Position numbers and translations under genes: made by a program. Under the pieces are notes generated by a model. That model was given only the letters and a program-made list of their open reading frames with translations. It was not told the DNA's origin and ran no database searches. A DNA stretch of 24,119 nucleotides from positions 1-24,119 of IMG/VR virus record IMGVR_UViG_3300025326_000200; one strand, written 5' to 3'. Positions 1-7,687 of the stretch are shown here, in pieces (position 1 is the first letter of the stretch; each line of letters starts with the position of its first letter). The stretch is from a virus.

Positions 1-527
1 GTGCCCTTACCGGGCACCCTCAGACAACCCAGCTTTTCGGTCAGCCGGATCTCGTTCCGACGTGCGACGATCGCGCCAGCAAAGCCGGTCGGCACGAGCG
101 ATCCACCATCGGCGGCCGTGGTGATGTTCATCGTGCTGTCTACTGCGCGCAGCTCCCGCCTGCTGGGGAGATTGATGACGACGGCCGGGCCCTGCGATTC
201 ACTGTCGGGCTCCGAGAGTTCCCGCACGCCGCCGATGTCGCCGGTGCGCACGTAGTGCGCCATCGCCCGAATCTCCGAGTCGCCTCGGGGGATCCGGTTC
301 AACGCCGGCGCCTGGCGTGAGCCCAGGCTGCCCTCGAGACCGGTAAGGGACTCGATCCGCTCAGCCCGCTGCAGCAGGCCCTCGGCCTGGCTGAGCAAGC
401 CGTCGTACTGCGTCTGCTCTTCCTGCGTGAAGTCGCGGGTCTCCCCCTCCGCGGCGTTCACCATCTCGCCCGCCTGGATGATCAATTGTTCGCGTTGGGA
501 GCGAAGCTCCCGAGCATTCTTCTTCAT
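1..527 (-). CDS. HK97-type major capsid protein, N-terminal part
   Basis: Only the first 175 codons are present; the gene runs off the left edge. The visible protein begins MKKNARELRSQRE. Its first ~75 residues are charged and heptad-like, as in the delta/scaffolding domain of HK97-fold capsid proteins. A variable linker follows, then the segment around residues 138-175 (DGGSLVPTGF, RRNEIRLTEKLG) that resembles the start of the mature capsid fold. The start is fixed by an ATGA overlap with the stop codon of the prohead protease gene immediately upstream. By analogy with HK97, the protein would assemble into the icosahedral shell and lose its N-terminal region to that protease. The cleavage site cannot be placed from sequence alone. 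Family assignment is supported by both the sequence pattern and the gene order. Confidence 0.88.
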   Translation of the reverse strand, partial: MKKNARELRSQREQLIIQAGEMVNAAEGETRDFTQEEQTQYDGLLSQAEGLLQRAERIESLTGLEGSLGSRQAPALNRIPRGDSEIRAMAHYVRTGDIGGVRELSEPDSESQGPAVVINLPSRRELRAVDSTMNITTAADGGSLVPTGFAGAIVARRNEIRLTEKLGCLRVPGKG

Positions 528-1639
528 GACTTTGGTCCTTTCCTCAAGAGTTGGAGTTCCAAGACACGCCTGCGAAGGGCATGGCGCGCACGCGCAACCT
601 TACCTTCCGCATCTTCATCCGCCGGGTGGCTCCCCTGAGCCGGCGCAGCGGGAATTTCCTTCTGAACACGATCCGTCATAGCGCGCAACATCCGCAGATC
701 GTCCCGAGTGGCCATTCCCTTCTCGATCCGCTCGAGCGATCTGACGAACTCCGGCAATTCGCTAACCGGAACACCGAAGGTCCGCAGATCCCCCCGAAGT
801 TGAACGGTTGTCTGCGGATAGGCCGGGAACGTGACGGGGGAGACGTCGTACAGAGCGACCTCTTCCAGCGTCCGGACGAGCTTGTCCTCGATTGTCTCCC
901 AGCGGTCGCGCATCACCTGAAACGCGAAGCTCATCTGGTCGACGTCGCCGCGGTCGATCGTCACCATGAGATCCCGAGCCCATTGCGTATCGGGCGGCAG
1001 GATCTCGATCCCTAATCCGATCGGGTCCTCTCTGAGCGCCAGCGTCCCGCTCTTCGTCCGCCCCAGGACATAGTTCGAGTCGTGGTTCCAAAGGCCTCTG
1101 ACGTCGGCCTCCTGGATCGTCTTCGTAAAGGCGCCCGGCGCGATCTTCTCCCAGAAACCCCAGAGCTCGACGCTGAGCTGATCGAATACCGCGGCATAGC
1201 CAACGATCTTCCGCTCGCCGTTATCACTAATGACCCGCATCTCCCGCAGCGGGAAGGATCTCTCTTCCCTTACCGGCACGGGCCCGGCCCGGAGATCCGG
1301 GGGCTCAACATCGGCGTCTTTCAAGTGGGCTGCCAGGTGGTTGTAGACACCCTGACGATCGGCGTCGGGGATCTTCGCCCCGCCCATGCCCCCATTGAGC
1401 ACGCCGCAGCCCGTCTGGCAGGCCTTCACATTGGCGGCGCCGACGTTGCCCTCTTCGTCGATGAGATGGTGCGGAAACTTGTATGCTGCCTTAGTCTCCG
1501 GATCCCCGTCCGGATCCTGCCAGGCGAAGGCCGACTTGTAGTAAGCCTCGCCGGCGTCGGCCTTCAAACGCGCTTCATTCGCCGGCCCGTCCCAGGCGCC
1601 GTCGTCTGTCTCTGTGTGATGAACTGCGATCGCACTCAT
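524..1639 (-). CDS. HK97-family prohead protease (peptidase S78) with N-terminal extension
   Basis: This 371-residue protein should process the capsid delta domain and itself during prohead maturation. The S78-like core spans about residues 125-285. It contains the expected catalytic pair: His186 in LWNHDSNYVLGRT and Ser237 in GDVDQMSFAF. The conserved closing motif DVSPVTFPAYPQT follows. Residues 1-115 form an extension (KSAFAWQDPDGDP, AYKFPHHLID, NGGMGGAKIP) that I recognise from some phage proteases but cannot name. The C-terminal ~75 residues are charged. An upstream extension is possible, but the ATG at 1639 has a strong AGGAGG site seven bases ahead and avoids overlapping the portal gene. 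The stop overlaps the capsid start by four bases. Confidence 0.92.
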   Translation of the reverse strand: MSAIAVHHTETDDGAWDGPANEARLKADAGEAYYKSAFAWQDPDGDPETKAAYKFPHHLIDEEGNVGAANVKACQTGCGVLNGGMGGAKIPDADRQGVYNHLAAHLKDADVEPPDLRAGPVPVREERSFPLREMRVISDNGERKIVGYAAVFDQLSVELWGFWEKIAPGAFTKTIQEADVRGLWNHDSNYVLGRTKSGTLALREDPIGLGIEILPPDTQWARDLMVTIDRGDVDQMSFAFQVMRDRWETIEDKLVRTLEEVALYDVSPVTFPAYPQTTVQLRGDLRTFGVPVSELPEFVRSLERIEKGMATRDDLRMLRAMTDRVQKEIPAAPAQGSHPADEDAEGKVARARHALRRRVLELQLLRKGPKS

Positions 1640-1670
1640 TCCCAACCTCCTAAAACGCCGCCGGCGATCC

Positions 1671-3722
1671 TCAGCCAATCTCCGCGGTGACCATGCAATC
1701 ACATCCGTTGTGGAGTGGCGGATGCCTGACGTCGAATTCCGCTGCCATCGGCCGGTCAGCCCCATCAGGCATGAATTCGGACCCCGCACCAAGGAACGCC
1801 TGCTGGATCCCAACAACCCGACCGTCCATGCTCGAGCAATAAAGGCAACTCTTCCCGAAAGCATGCCACCGCAGCAGTGTTACGCCAGCCGCCGCGAAGA
1901 GCGACACCGCCATCGAGTTGCCCGATCGCACTGTCTCGATATCGGCGATCTCGTTCGGCCGCACCTCTTCCCACTCACCGAACCGCGCCTCGAGCGCGGC
2001 CACCGGATCCTCGCCAGCCGTGACCGCCTCCTGGAGCACGGATCGAACCTGTGCCAGGCTGATCCCGATGTGGTGGGCCGCGAAGTCTTCCACGTAGGCC
2101 TTGGCCAGCACATCGAGCTGCTCATCGGAGAGCGGATCCACCCCGATCTCGTCGGCCGCATCGGCGACAACCAGCTCGCCATAGGACCGAAGGACGGGCT
2201 GCATCTGCCGATGAATGAAGTCGCGGTGTTCCTCGTAGAACTGATCCAGCCATAGGCTCAGCGCCGGCACATCCCGTTTCCGTAGAAGCGCTTTGGCCTT
2301 CTGCAGGATCTCGTTGGCCTCACGCCGAACGATCTTGCCGGCCGTCTCGGCGAAGAGATCGTGATAGGCCCTGGCCAAGCGCCGGCGCCCTTCCGGTGAC
2401 CGCTGCTCCAGTGTCACTCCTCGGGCGGGCAGTGGGTCGGGCTCAGCTGTTAGTTCAGCTGCTACGGGCTGATACCCTCGCATTGCTGCCAGAACCCGAT
2501 CTGAGCCGGCCGACCTGGCCGGGATCAAATTGAGCGGCACCAGATAGACGTCCCCACCATCAACCGGATTCATGTTCTCCAGCTCGCGGATATCGTTCGC
2601 GCTCAGCCACCCATTCTGGCGACCCTGGGCGTAAGCCGCGTAGCGAGCCACAATGTCGCCGCGCAGCAACCCGTCGACCAGAAACTCGGGGAAGAACCGC
2701 GACCGATCGCGCTCGATCATGAGACTCTGCTTGATGGACTGTTCCCAACGCACGAGCCAGGGCCGGATCGAGTGCACGACGAACTCGATCGACTGATGCT
2801 CAATGTTGGAGAACGTCGCCCGATCAAGATCCGCCAGCATATGCGGCGGGATCCGATACATTCGGGCAATTTCCTGCAGTTGAAACTTGCGGGTCTCGAT
2901 GAACTGCGAGTCTTCTGGCGGGATCCCAACCGCGGCCCATTTGGTACCTTCTTCGAGGATCGCAACCTTATGCGACTTGCTTACTCCTGAGTGCTTCGCC
3001 TCCCAGTCCTCCCGCATTCTCGTGTGCGCTTCGGGGCTCAGCGTCCCAGGATGCTCGAGTACACCGCCCGGGCGAGCATCATTTCCGAAGAAACGCGCGC
3101 CGTACTTTTCCGCAGCCAGACCCAAACCGATGGCCTGACGCATGAGCTGGATAGGGCTGTAGCCAATCCGCCCGTCTGAGCCGAGCCCATGCAGATGCCA
3201 GATAAATCCTTCATCGAACCACTTCATCTCGCCGGTAGGCATCTGATACTGGTAGGACCAGCGGCCCTGGTTGTTGACGATCTGCAGCATTCGGTCAGGC
3301 CGCAGCGGAAGGATTTCCTTCACATGGCCGGCGCCGTTGTAGTCGATGAGCGAGTACGCGTTGCCCCAGAGCCCGAGATGGCCCTGCAAGGTCTCCCGGC
3401 ACTCGAAGGAGGTCATGTCTCCGTTGGGGCGTTCCTTGAGAAGCTCGTAGAGTGGATACTCGTCTGCGCGCCTCTTACCGCGAGGCATTCGCTCATACAT
3501 GATCAGCGGCAGGCTCGCGATGGTTTCCGCCAGGATGCGGACGCACGCGAAGACTGCCGAGTGCGCCAGCGCCTTCTCGTGGTTTACCGACACACCGGAA
3601 TCAGTCGGCGCCGTAAGCCCGAGCTCGACCCACTGGTCGTGATCCGTCAAGGACAGGTTCGTCCGCCTCTCCGCAACCTTCAGCGATCGGTTCGGCCAGA
3701 GCATGTTCTCGAGGATGCTCAT
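1671..3722 (-). CDS. Portal protein fused to a MuF-like minor head domain
   Basis: At 683 residues this is much longer than a typical HK97-type portal of about 400. Residues 1 to ~410 match the HK97 portal pattern (NHEKALAHSAVFACVRILAETIASLPL near 48-74, then GNAYSLI, IWHLHG and the IARMYRIPPHMLADL region). These form the dodecameric DNA-entry channel and head-tail vertex. Residues ~430-683 resemble phage Mu gpF/SPP1 gp7 minor head proteins: a helical part, then a terminal metal-binding-like segment with Cys626 and Cys629, and HPPLHNGCDC carrying His667, His671, Cys674 and Cys676. No separate MuF gene is visible nearby. The ATG start is fixed by an ATGA overlap with the small membrane-protein gene upstream. 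The reading frame is open throughout, so the fusion is not a frameshift artefact at this sequence. Confidence 0.9.
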   Translation of the reverse strand: MSILENMLWPNRSLKVAERRTNLSLTDHDQWVELGLTAPTDSGVSVNHEKALAHSAVFACVRILAETIASLPLIMYERMPRGKRRADEYPLYELLKERPNGDMTSFECRETLQGHLGLWGNAYSLIDYNGAGHVKEILPLRPDRMLQIVNNQGRWSYQYQMPTGEMKWFDEGFIWHLHGLGSDGRIGYSPIQLMRQAIGLGLAAEKYGARFFGNDARPGGVLEHPGTLSPEAHTRMREDWEAKHSGVSKSHKVAILEEGTKWAAVGIPPEDSQFIETRKFQLQEIARMYRIPPHMLADLDRATFSNIEHQSIEFVVHSIRPWLVRWEQSIKQSLMIERDRSRFFPEFLVDGLLRGDIVARYAAYAQGRQNGWLSANDIRELENMNPVDGGDVYLVPLNLIPARSAGSDRVLAAMRGYQPVAAELTAEPDPLPARGVTLEQRSPEGRRRLARAYHDLFAETAGKIVRREANEILQKAKALLRKRDVPALSLWLDQFYEEHRDFIHRQMQPVLRSYGELVVADAADEIGVDPLSDEQLDVLAKAYVEDFAAHHIGISLAQVRSVLQEAVTAGEDPVAALEARFGEWEEVRPNEIADIETVRSGNSMAVSLFAAAGVTLLRWHAFGKSCLYCSSMDGRVVGIQQAFLGAGSEFMPDGADRPMAAEFDVRHPPLHNGCDCMVTAEIG

Positions 3723-3877
3723 GCGCTATGCCGCCTCCAGGCGATCACGATCCCGGTCGAGAGCAGAACTGCACCCCCGATGACGAGGCCCCATCCGACG
3801 CCGGCGATCGTCACAATACCAGCCATCAGCACGATGAAACCCGCGCCCGCGAGAAGATCCGGAAGCGCAGTACTCAT
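3719..3877 (-). CDS. 52-residue membrane protein between terminase and portal
   Basis: This short ORF encodes MSTALPDLLAG... and ends ...AWRRHSA. It overlaps both neighbours by exactly four bases: its ATG overlaps the TerL stop and its TGA overlaps the portal ATG. That double ATGA coupling is the main evidence that it is real. The protein is almost entirely hydrophobic, with two predicted membrane segments at about residues 9-26 and 29-47, a Gly-Trp-Gly turn between them, and a basic end (WRRH). It has no recognisable domain. Its position in the packaging/head operon suggests expression with late genes. A membrane anchor for head assembly or a small holin-like protein are possibilities, but neither is shown. 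Confidence 0.75.
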   Translation of the reverse strand: MSTALPDLLAGAGFIVLMAGIVTIAGVGWGLVIGGAVLLSTGIVIAWRRHSA

Positions 3878-5478
3878 AGGTCAAGAAAGCCCCGCTGCTC
3901 GTACACTGACTTCCCGCTCCCGTGCCGTACGGCTCGATCAAGAGCCATGATCCCTGCGACAACGCCGTCGATCCTTTCCCGGCTCTTCTTCTTGTCCGGC
4001 TTCACGTTGCCGGCCGGATCCTGTGAGACTTCCATGTTGTCGGCCATCCACCGCATCACCTTGTGCCCGCCGTGAGCCAGCTTGCCGTCGAGTGTGAGTC
4101 GGAGAACTTCCTTCGTCGGTGCGCTCATACTCACAAAGCCCTGGCCAAAAGCCACCATCGTGAAGCCTGCCCCCACGAGCTGCTGGCTGATCTGGAAGGC
4201 GCCCCAGCGATCGAAGGCGATCTCGCGGATGTTGTATCGTTTGCCCAGTTCGGTAATATCCTTCACAATGAGACCGTAGTCGATCACGTTGCCGGGCGTC
4301 GCCTTCATCAGTCCGTCTCGCACCCACGCGTCGTAGGGGACCCGGTCCTTGCGCGCCCGCTCGATCATGTGCTCCTCGGGGATCCAGAAGAACGGCAGCC
4401 AGATGTGGAGTTCTGGAGCTTCCGGATCCGGCGGGAAGTCGAGAACGAAAGACGCGATGTCGATCGTGCTCGCCAGGTCCAGCCCCCCATAACATTCGAG
4501 CGTTTCGAGATCGTGCGGCACGGCCTGGCCGTCGCACGCATCCCAGGCCTCCATCGGCAACCAGCGGACCTTCTGCTGCGTCCACTGATCCAGGAGCAAC
4601 CTGCGAAATGTGTTCTCGTACGCCGGCGTGAGCTGAGCCCGCCGGCATTCCGCCGCCAGGAAGCTCTCCTGAACAGACACGCCTAGATTCGGGTTTGCCT
4701 TGCGCCATGTCTTAGGATCCGTCCAGTCATCTTTCTCGTCGGCCGAGCGAATGTAGGCGAAGTACTCGTCGTCCTCGATGATCCCCTCAAGGATCTGGCG
4801 GGCATGCTCGTGCTGCTCCCAACAGATCGACTCCCGGTCGTAGCCAGCCGTCGTGATCGCAACAACCAGCGGCTGCCGTCGGGCCCCGGTCGCGGTGACA
4901 AGGACATCCCAGAGATTGCGATTGGGCTGTGCATGCAGTTCGTCGAAGATGACGCCGTGTGCGTTGAGCCCGTGCTTCGTCGGGACATCTGCGCTGAGCA
5001 CTCGGTAGACACTGCTAGTCGCCGGCACCACAATCGAGCGTTTGAAGCGCTCGCACCGCGCAGCCAGCGCCTGCGACTCGCCGGCCATTTGACTGGCCAG
5101 ATCAAAAACAATCGCCGCTTGCTCTCGGTCGGCGGCTGCACCAAACACCTCCGCCCCGGGCTCGTCATCCATGAACAAGAGACAGAGCGCGATGCCGGCC
5201 GCCAGAGTGCTCTTGCCATTCTTCCTGGGGATCTCGATATAGGCGATCCGGTACTTCCGCGTGCCATCGGCTCGCTTCCATCCGAATAACGGGCGGATGA
5301 TCTCATCCTTCTGCCACTCCTCGAGAACGAACGGCTCTCCTGCCCATTCACCCTTGCAGTGAACAAGCAGAAGCTCGAAGAAACGGACGGCGAGCTCTGC
5401 AGCGTGGTCATCGAAGTAATACCCCTTCGCCGCGGCCTTCTCGCCTTTCCCATTCTTCCGACCATTGCGGCCACTCAT
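3874..5478 (-). CDS. terL: Terminase large subunit (TerL)
   Basis: This 534-residue motor protein packages DNA into proheads. The N-terminal ATPase domain has a Walker A-like PRKNGKST at residues 84-91, a Walker B VIFDE at 176-180 with catalytic Glu180, and a coupling motif ITTAG at 208-212. The C-terminal RNase H-like nuclease domain shows the expected spaced acidic residues: Asp334 in GGLDLAS, Asp423 in AFDRWG, and Asp504 in RIDGVVAGIMALDRA. Length and motif order match the Terminase_1 family, which is typical of HK97-like cos or pac phages. TerS lies 22 bases upstream, and the stop overlaps the next gene by four bases. The ribosome-binding site ahead of the ATG is only moderate (GGGAAGG, about 11 bases upstream). 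Confidence 0.96.
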   Translation of the reverse strand: MSGRNGRKNGKGEKAAAKGYYFDDHAAELAVRFFELLLVHCKGEWAGEPFVLEEWQKDEIIRPLFGWKRADGTRKYRIAYIEIPRKNGKSTLAAGIALCLLFMDDEPGAEVFGAAADREQAAIVFDLASQMAGESQALAARCERFKRSIVVPATSSVYRVLSADVPTKHGLNAHGVIFDELHAQPNRNLWDVLVTATGARRQPLVVAITTAGYDRESICWEQHEHARQILEGIIEDDEYFAYIRSADEKDDWTDPKTWRKANPNLGVSVQESFLAAECRRAQLTPAYENTFRRLLLDQWTQQKVRWLPMEAWDACDGQAVPHDLETLECYGGLDLASTIDIASFVLDFPPDPEAPELHIWLPFFWIPEEHMIERARKDRVPYDAWVRDGLMKATPGNVIDYGLIVKDITELGKRYNIREIAFDRWGAFQISQQLVGAGFTMVAFGQGFVSMSAPTKEVLRLTLDGKLAHGGHKVMRWMADNMEVSQDPAGNVKPDKKKSRERIDGVVAGIMALDRAVRHGSGKSVYEQRGFLDL

Positions 5479-5500
5479 TCAATCGGAGCCTTCCCATTGG

Positions 5501-5965
5501 TCACCGCGATGCCGCCTTCTTGAAGAGCAGATCCGCAAGCGTCATCTGTTCCATGTCTGTAGCGCTTACCTTAGATCTGCTTGATGGTGTCATCCCAAAC
5601 TCGACGGCGAATTTGCGCACTTCCTCCATCGCGTTCTTCGCCACAACAACGTACGGGCTCTGCTTCAATGTCCCGTGAATCGTGTGTGTCACCATTCCGT
5701 GCTTGCTCAATTCCTGCTCAGCCTTCACCCATCGCCCCCAAGCCACACAATAGGCAGCCAGTGCGGCCCGGTCGATCTGGCTTAGGAGCCCGGCATCGAA
5801 CAACAAGCTCGAGAGCCTCTTCCATTCTCGCCGCGCCTCGCCTAGAAGATGCTTCGGACAATCGGGGATTGAGCGCGCAACGCGCGCCTCGTGCGCGTTG
5901 ATCTTGCGCTTCCCTGGATTCCCCGCGAGCTTCTTCAGTTTCGTTGGCTTAGGTCGAGGTGCCAC
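5501..5965 (-). CDS. terS: Terminase small subunit, P27-like (TerS)
   Basis: This 154-residue protein should recognise phage DNA and recruit TerL to start packaging. The N-terminus PRPKPTKLKKLAGNPGKRK is a hallmark of the P27/Terminase_4 family, where a basic arm precedes a helical region. The middle (LLSQIDRAALAAYCVAWGRW) and the SPYVVVAKNAMEEVRKFAVEFGMTPSSRSK stretch also follow that family. The start is GTG at 5965; no in-frame ATG would keep the conserved N-terminus, and the Shine-Dalgarno signal is weak. It sits between the HNH gene and TerL, the usual order in HNH-terS-terL phages. Confidence 0.92.
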   Translation of the reverse strand: MAPRPKPTKLKKLAGNPGKRKINAHEARVARSIPDCPKHLLGEARREWKRLSSLLFDAGLLSQIDRAALAAYCVAWGRWVKAEQELSKHGMVTHTIHGTLKQSPYVVVAKNAMEEVRKFAVEFGMTPSSRSKVSATDMEQMTLADLLFKKAASR

Positions 5966-6056
5966 GATTCCGTCTCACTTTGTTTCTCGATGCGCGGGCG
6001 CGTGCGCGGTGCCCACCCCCGTTACGCGATTTGAACCTGGCAGATATTTACCCCGC

Positions 6057-6416
6057 CTATCCCCAGCTCCCTCGCCGATTCCGCTCATGAGCTGTCTTCC
6101 TCGAGTGACAGGAGATGCACAGGCTCTGGCAGTTGGCCCTGTCGAGGCGTGCTCCCCCTTCGACGATTGGCACGACGTGATCGACATGGCTCGCGCGTTG
6201 TGGACTGGGATGTATCTTGTCTGGATCAGCGCACCACGGATGAGCTCGGATGAATGCCTTGCGTAGTTGGCGCCATGCCCGGTCGTACCCCTTATCGGAC
6301 GGCGCACCCCGCGCCCGCTCAGACTCGCTCCTGTGCTGGATGCACTTGGAATAGTTGCCCTCCACCAGCTCGGGGCAACCAGGCATGGAGCAGCCGCGGG
6401 GTGAACGCCGAGGCAT
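6057..6416 (-). CDS. HNH endonuclease
   Basis: This 119-residue protein has an N-terminal zinc-knuckle-like pattern (Cys9, Cys14, Cys25, His28). A helical linker follows, with the family-typical KGYDRAWRQLRKAFIRAHPWC. The HNH core is HVDHVVPI at residues 77-84 (first His/Asp-His), Asn95 in RANCQSLC, and His104 in CISCHSRKT; Cys62, Cys100 and Cys103 are probable structural zinc ligands. In HK97-like phages such a protein next to the terminases is known to assist terminase cleavage of concatemers at cos sites, so that role is likely here. It lies 91 bases upstream of terS and six bases after the membrane-protein gene. Confidence 0.93.
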   Translation of the reverse strand: MPRRSPRGCSMPGCPELVEGNYSKCIQHRSESERARGAPSDKGYDRAWRQLRKAFIRAHPWCADPDKIHPSPQRASHVDHVVPIVEGGARLDRANCQSLCISCHSRKTAHERNRRGSWG

Positions 6417-6422
6417 CGTTCT

Positions 6423-6890
6423 CTACTTCTTCGCGGCAGCCCGTGCTTTCAATGCACGAAGCGTGGCGAAGCCTGCTTTCTCCAAGACGGCCCTGTAGAT
6501 CACATCGTACAGCTTCGAGACTGCAGCCCATGCCAGGCAAAGGGCAGCCGCTGCAACATTCACGAAAGTGAACAGCGCAGTCAGATAGGCTGCTGTGTCC
6601 CCGCCCCATGCAGGCAACGTTGGGATCACGATCGCTGCAAAGCCTCCAGCCAGGAAGACAAAGGCCGCGCTCAGCACGAGTGACACGATCTCAATGGCCA
6701 GTCGGGGCGGTTCCTTGCCGGTCTTGGCCCGGTAGACCTTGATGGCCTGAACGATCAACGGGACGATCACGAGGAAGAGGATCGTCCCGAGGGGCTCCGG
6801 TAAGGTCACATCGAACAGGGGACGGAAGGCCATGAGCATGACCGACATGGCCACGAGGACGAGCAAGTAGATCTTAAGCTTGGTTCTCAT
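6423..6890 (-). CDS. Multi-pass membrane protein, holin candidate
   Basis: I place the start at the ATG at 6890, preceded by GAGGAG; this gives 155 residues beginning MRTKLKIYLL. A longer reading is open upstream to 6992, but it would pass through the terminator hairpin and adds an unlikely hydrophilic leader. Four hydrophobic stretches are visible: about residues 6-24, 33-53, 65-93 (long, with a Gly-Gly kink) and 101-124. The tail is basic and Ala-rich (RALKARAAAKK). That topology and charge would fit a holin or another inner-membrane protein, but no family motif was recognised. It is the first gene after an intrinsic terminator and heads the packaging/head cluster. Confidence 0.78.
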   Translation of the reverse strand: MRTKLKIYLLVLVAMSVMLMAFRPLFDVTLPEPLGTILFLVIVPLIVQAIKVYRAKTGKEPPRLAIEIVSLVLSAAFVFLAGGFAAIVIPTLPAWGGDTAAYLTALFTFVNVAAAALCLAWAAVSKLYDVIYRAVLEKAGFATLRALKARAAAKK

Positions 6891-6900
6891 CTGGCATCTC

Positions 6901-6950
6901 CTCAAAACGAAAGGCCCGGCACCGACTCCCTGAGAGAGTTGATGCCGGGC
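6901..6950 (-). terminator. Intrinsic terminator ahead of the late head cluster
   Basis: Read on the minus strand, an 8-bp perfect stem (GCCCGGCA/TGCCGGGC, at 6943-6950 and 6913-6920) encloses a smaller ACTC/GAGT stem. The tract CTTTCGTTTT follows immediately. The GAGGAG ribosome-binding site of the 6890 gene comes directly after the T-rich tract. This should separate the early operon from the head genes unless it is read through or antiterminated. Confidence 0.65.
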
Positions 6951-7016
6951 GCAAGCCGACTGTGCGATAGCCCGGGCCGGATGCCCGTTCACCGCCGCTA
7001 ATTTGTTGCCGACAGT

Positions 7017-7304
7017 CTATCCCAGATCACCTCCGTTCGCAAGCATAGAAAGCCCCAGCCGAACAGCCGACATCGGATCTGAGACGAACCTGCGTTCTGC
7101 ACCGCATCGGGGACAGACGAGCTCGGCCCGCCACACGAAGGCGTGGTCAAACCGAAGCACCGTCCGGCCCTTGTGCTCATACACTGGGGCCAGCGCCAGG
7201 CCGCAGGATAGGCAGGACAACGCAGCCATTGCCTGCCCGAGAAGAGCGGGGCTTGCCTTGGATCCCTCTGAGCCAGTGGCGTAGATCGCTGTCAATTCAC
7301 TCAT
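7017..7304 (-). CDS. Small zinc-ribbon-like protein
   Basis: The 95-residue product has two Cys pairs, C31-x2-C34 and C64-x2-C67, with a beta-like segment between them (HKGRTVLRFDHAFVWRAEL). This is the layout of a four-Cys zinc ribbon. I do not recognise a specific family. Its start overlaps the upstream gene by eight bases. It is the last gene before the terminator at 6901-6950. A nucleic-acid or protein-binding role is possible from the fold type only. Confidence 0.62.
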   Translation of the reverse strand: MSELTAIYATGSEGSKASPALLGQAMAALSCLSCGLALAPVYEHKGRTVLRFDHAFVWRAELVCPRCGAERRFVSDPMSAVRLGLSMLANGGDLG

Positions 7305-7686
7305 GGGCTACTTGCGCCTCCTCCCTGATCTCGATTAGCCGTTGCGGCGGAAACTCCGGCGGTGGTTCATCCCCGAGTACTCGGATCTGCTGGCACACGA
7401 CGGGCATCACAACTCGAACGCACCGACCATGACTGTTCCTACTCAGGTGCTCGAACACCATGCCCACTGGCCACGTCCCAGCCTTCAGGGTCTGCTGCAT
7501 ATCTTCCGAGCTGAACCACCCATTGAGCCAGAGCCTGTCCGGGGCATCGATGCAGATGTACCCCGTCGTCCTTCGCTTGTGAAGTCGAGCATGCTGAGCC
7601 GCGCACTCGTCGCAGAAGCGCTTACGGTGCGCATCCAGGACCACTCCACAGCTCGCGCAGAGACGTTCAGGCGGGCGCCTGGGCAT
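7297..7686 (-). CDS. Zinc-finger-like hypothetical protein
   Basis: This 129-residue protein starts with a basic/proline stretch and a four-Cys motif (C10-x2-C13, C25-x2-C28) separated by a short basic loop. That is typical of small phage zinc-binding proteins. The remainder (YICIDAPDRLWLNGWFSSEDMQQ and a charged C-terminal helix) matches no domain I know. The ATG lies one base after the RecU-like stop codon and its end overlaps the next gene by eight bases, so it is clearly in the operon. Function unknown. Confidence 0.68.
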   Translation of the reverse strand: MPRRPPERLCASCGVVLDAHRKRFCDECAAQHARLHKRRTTGYICIDAPDRLWLNGWFSSEDMQQTLKAGTWPVGMVFEHLSRNSHGRCVRVVMPVVCQQIRVLGDEPPPEFPPQRLIEIREEAQVAHE

Positions 7687-7687
7687 C

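Noticed and set aside
1640-1864. N-terminal extension of the prohead protease frame
   Set aside because: It overlaps the portal gene's conserved end, and a strong AGGAGG site marks the ATG at 1639.
3726-3962. A 78-residue minus-strand frame across the terL-portal junction
   Set aside because: It overlaps the end of terL in another frame and has no start signal; the coupled 52-residue ORF at 3719-3877 explains the interval.
4683-5474. Long Ser/Arg-rich frame inside terL
   Set aside because: Its composition is typical of a shifted frame in high-GC DNA, and the in-frame TerL motifs are intact.
5966-6056. Possible tRNA-like or promoter sequence between HNH and terS
   Set aside because: No cloverleaf or good -35/-10 pair could be formed.
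6891-6992. Upstream extension of the holin-like gene
   Set aside because: It would translate through the terminator hairpin; a clear GAGGAG site precedes the ATG at 6890.
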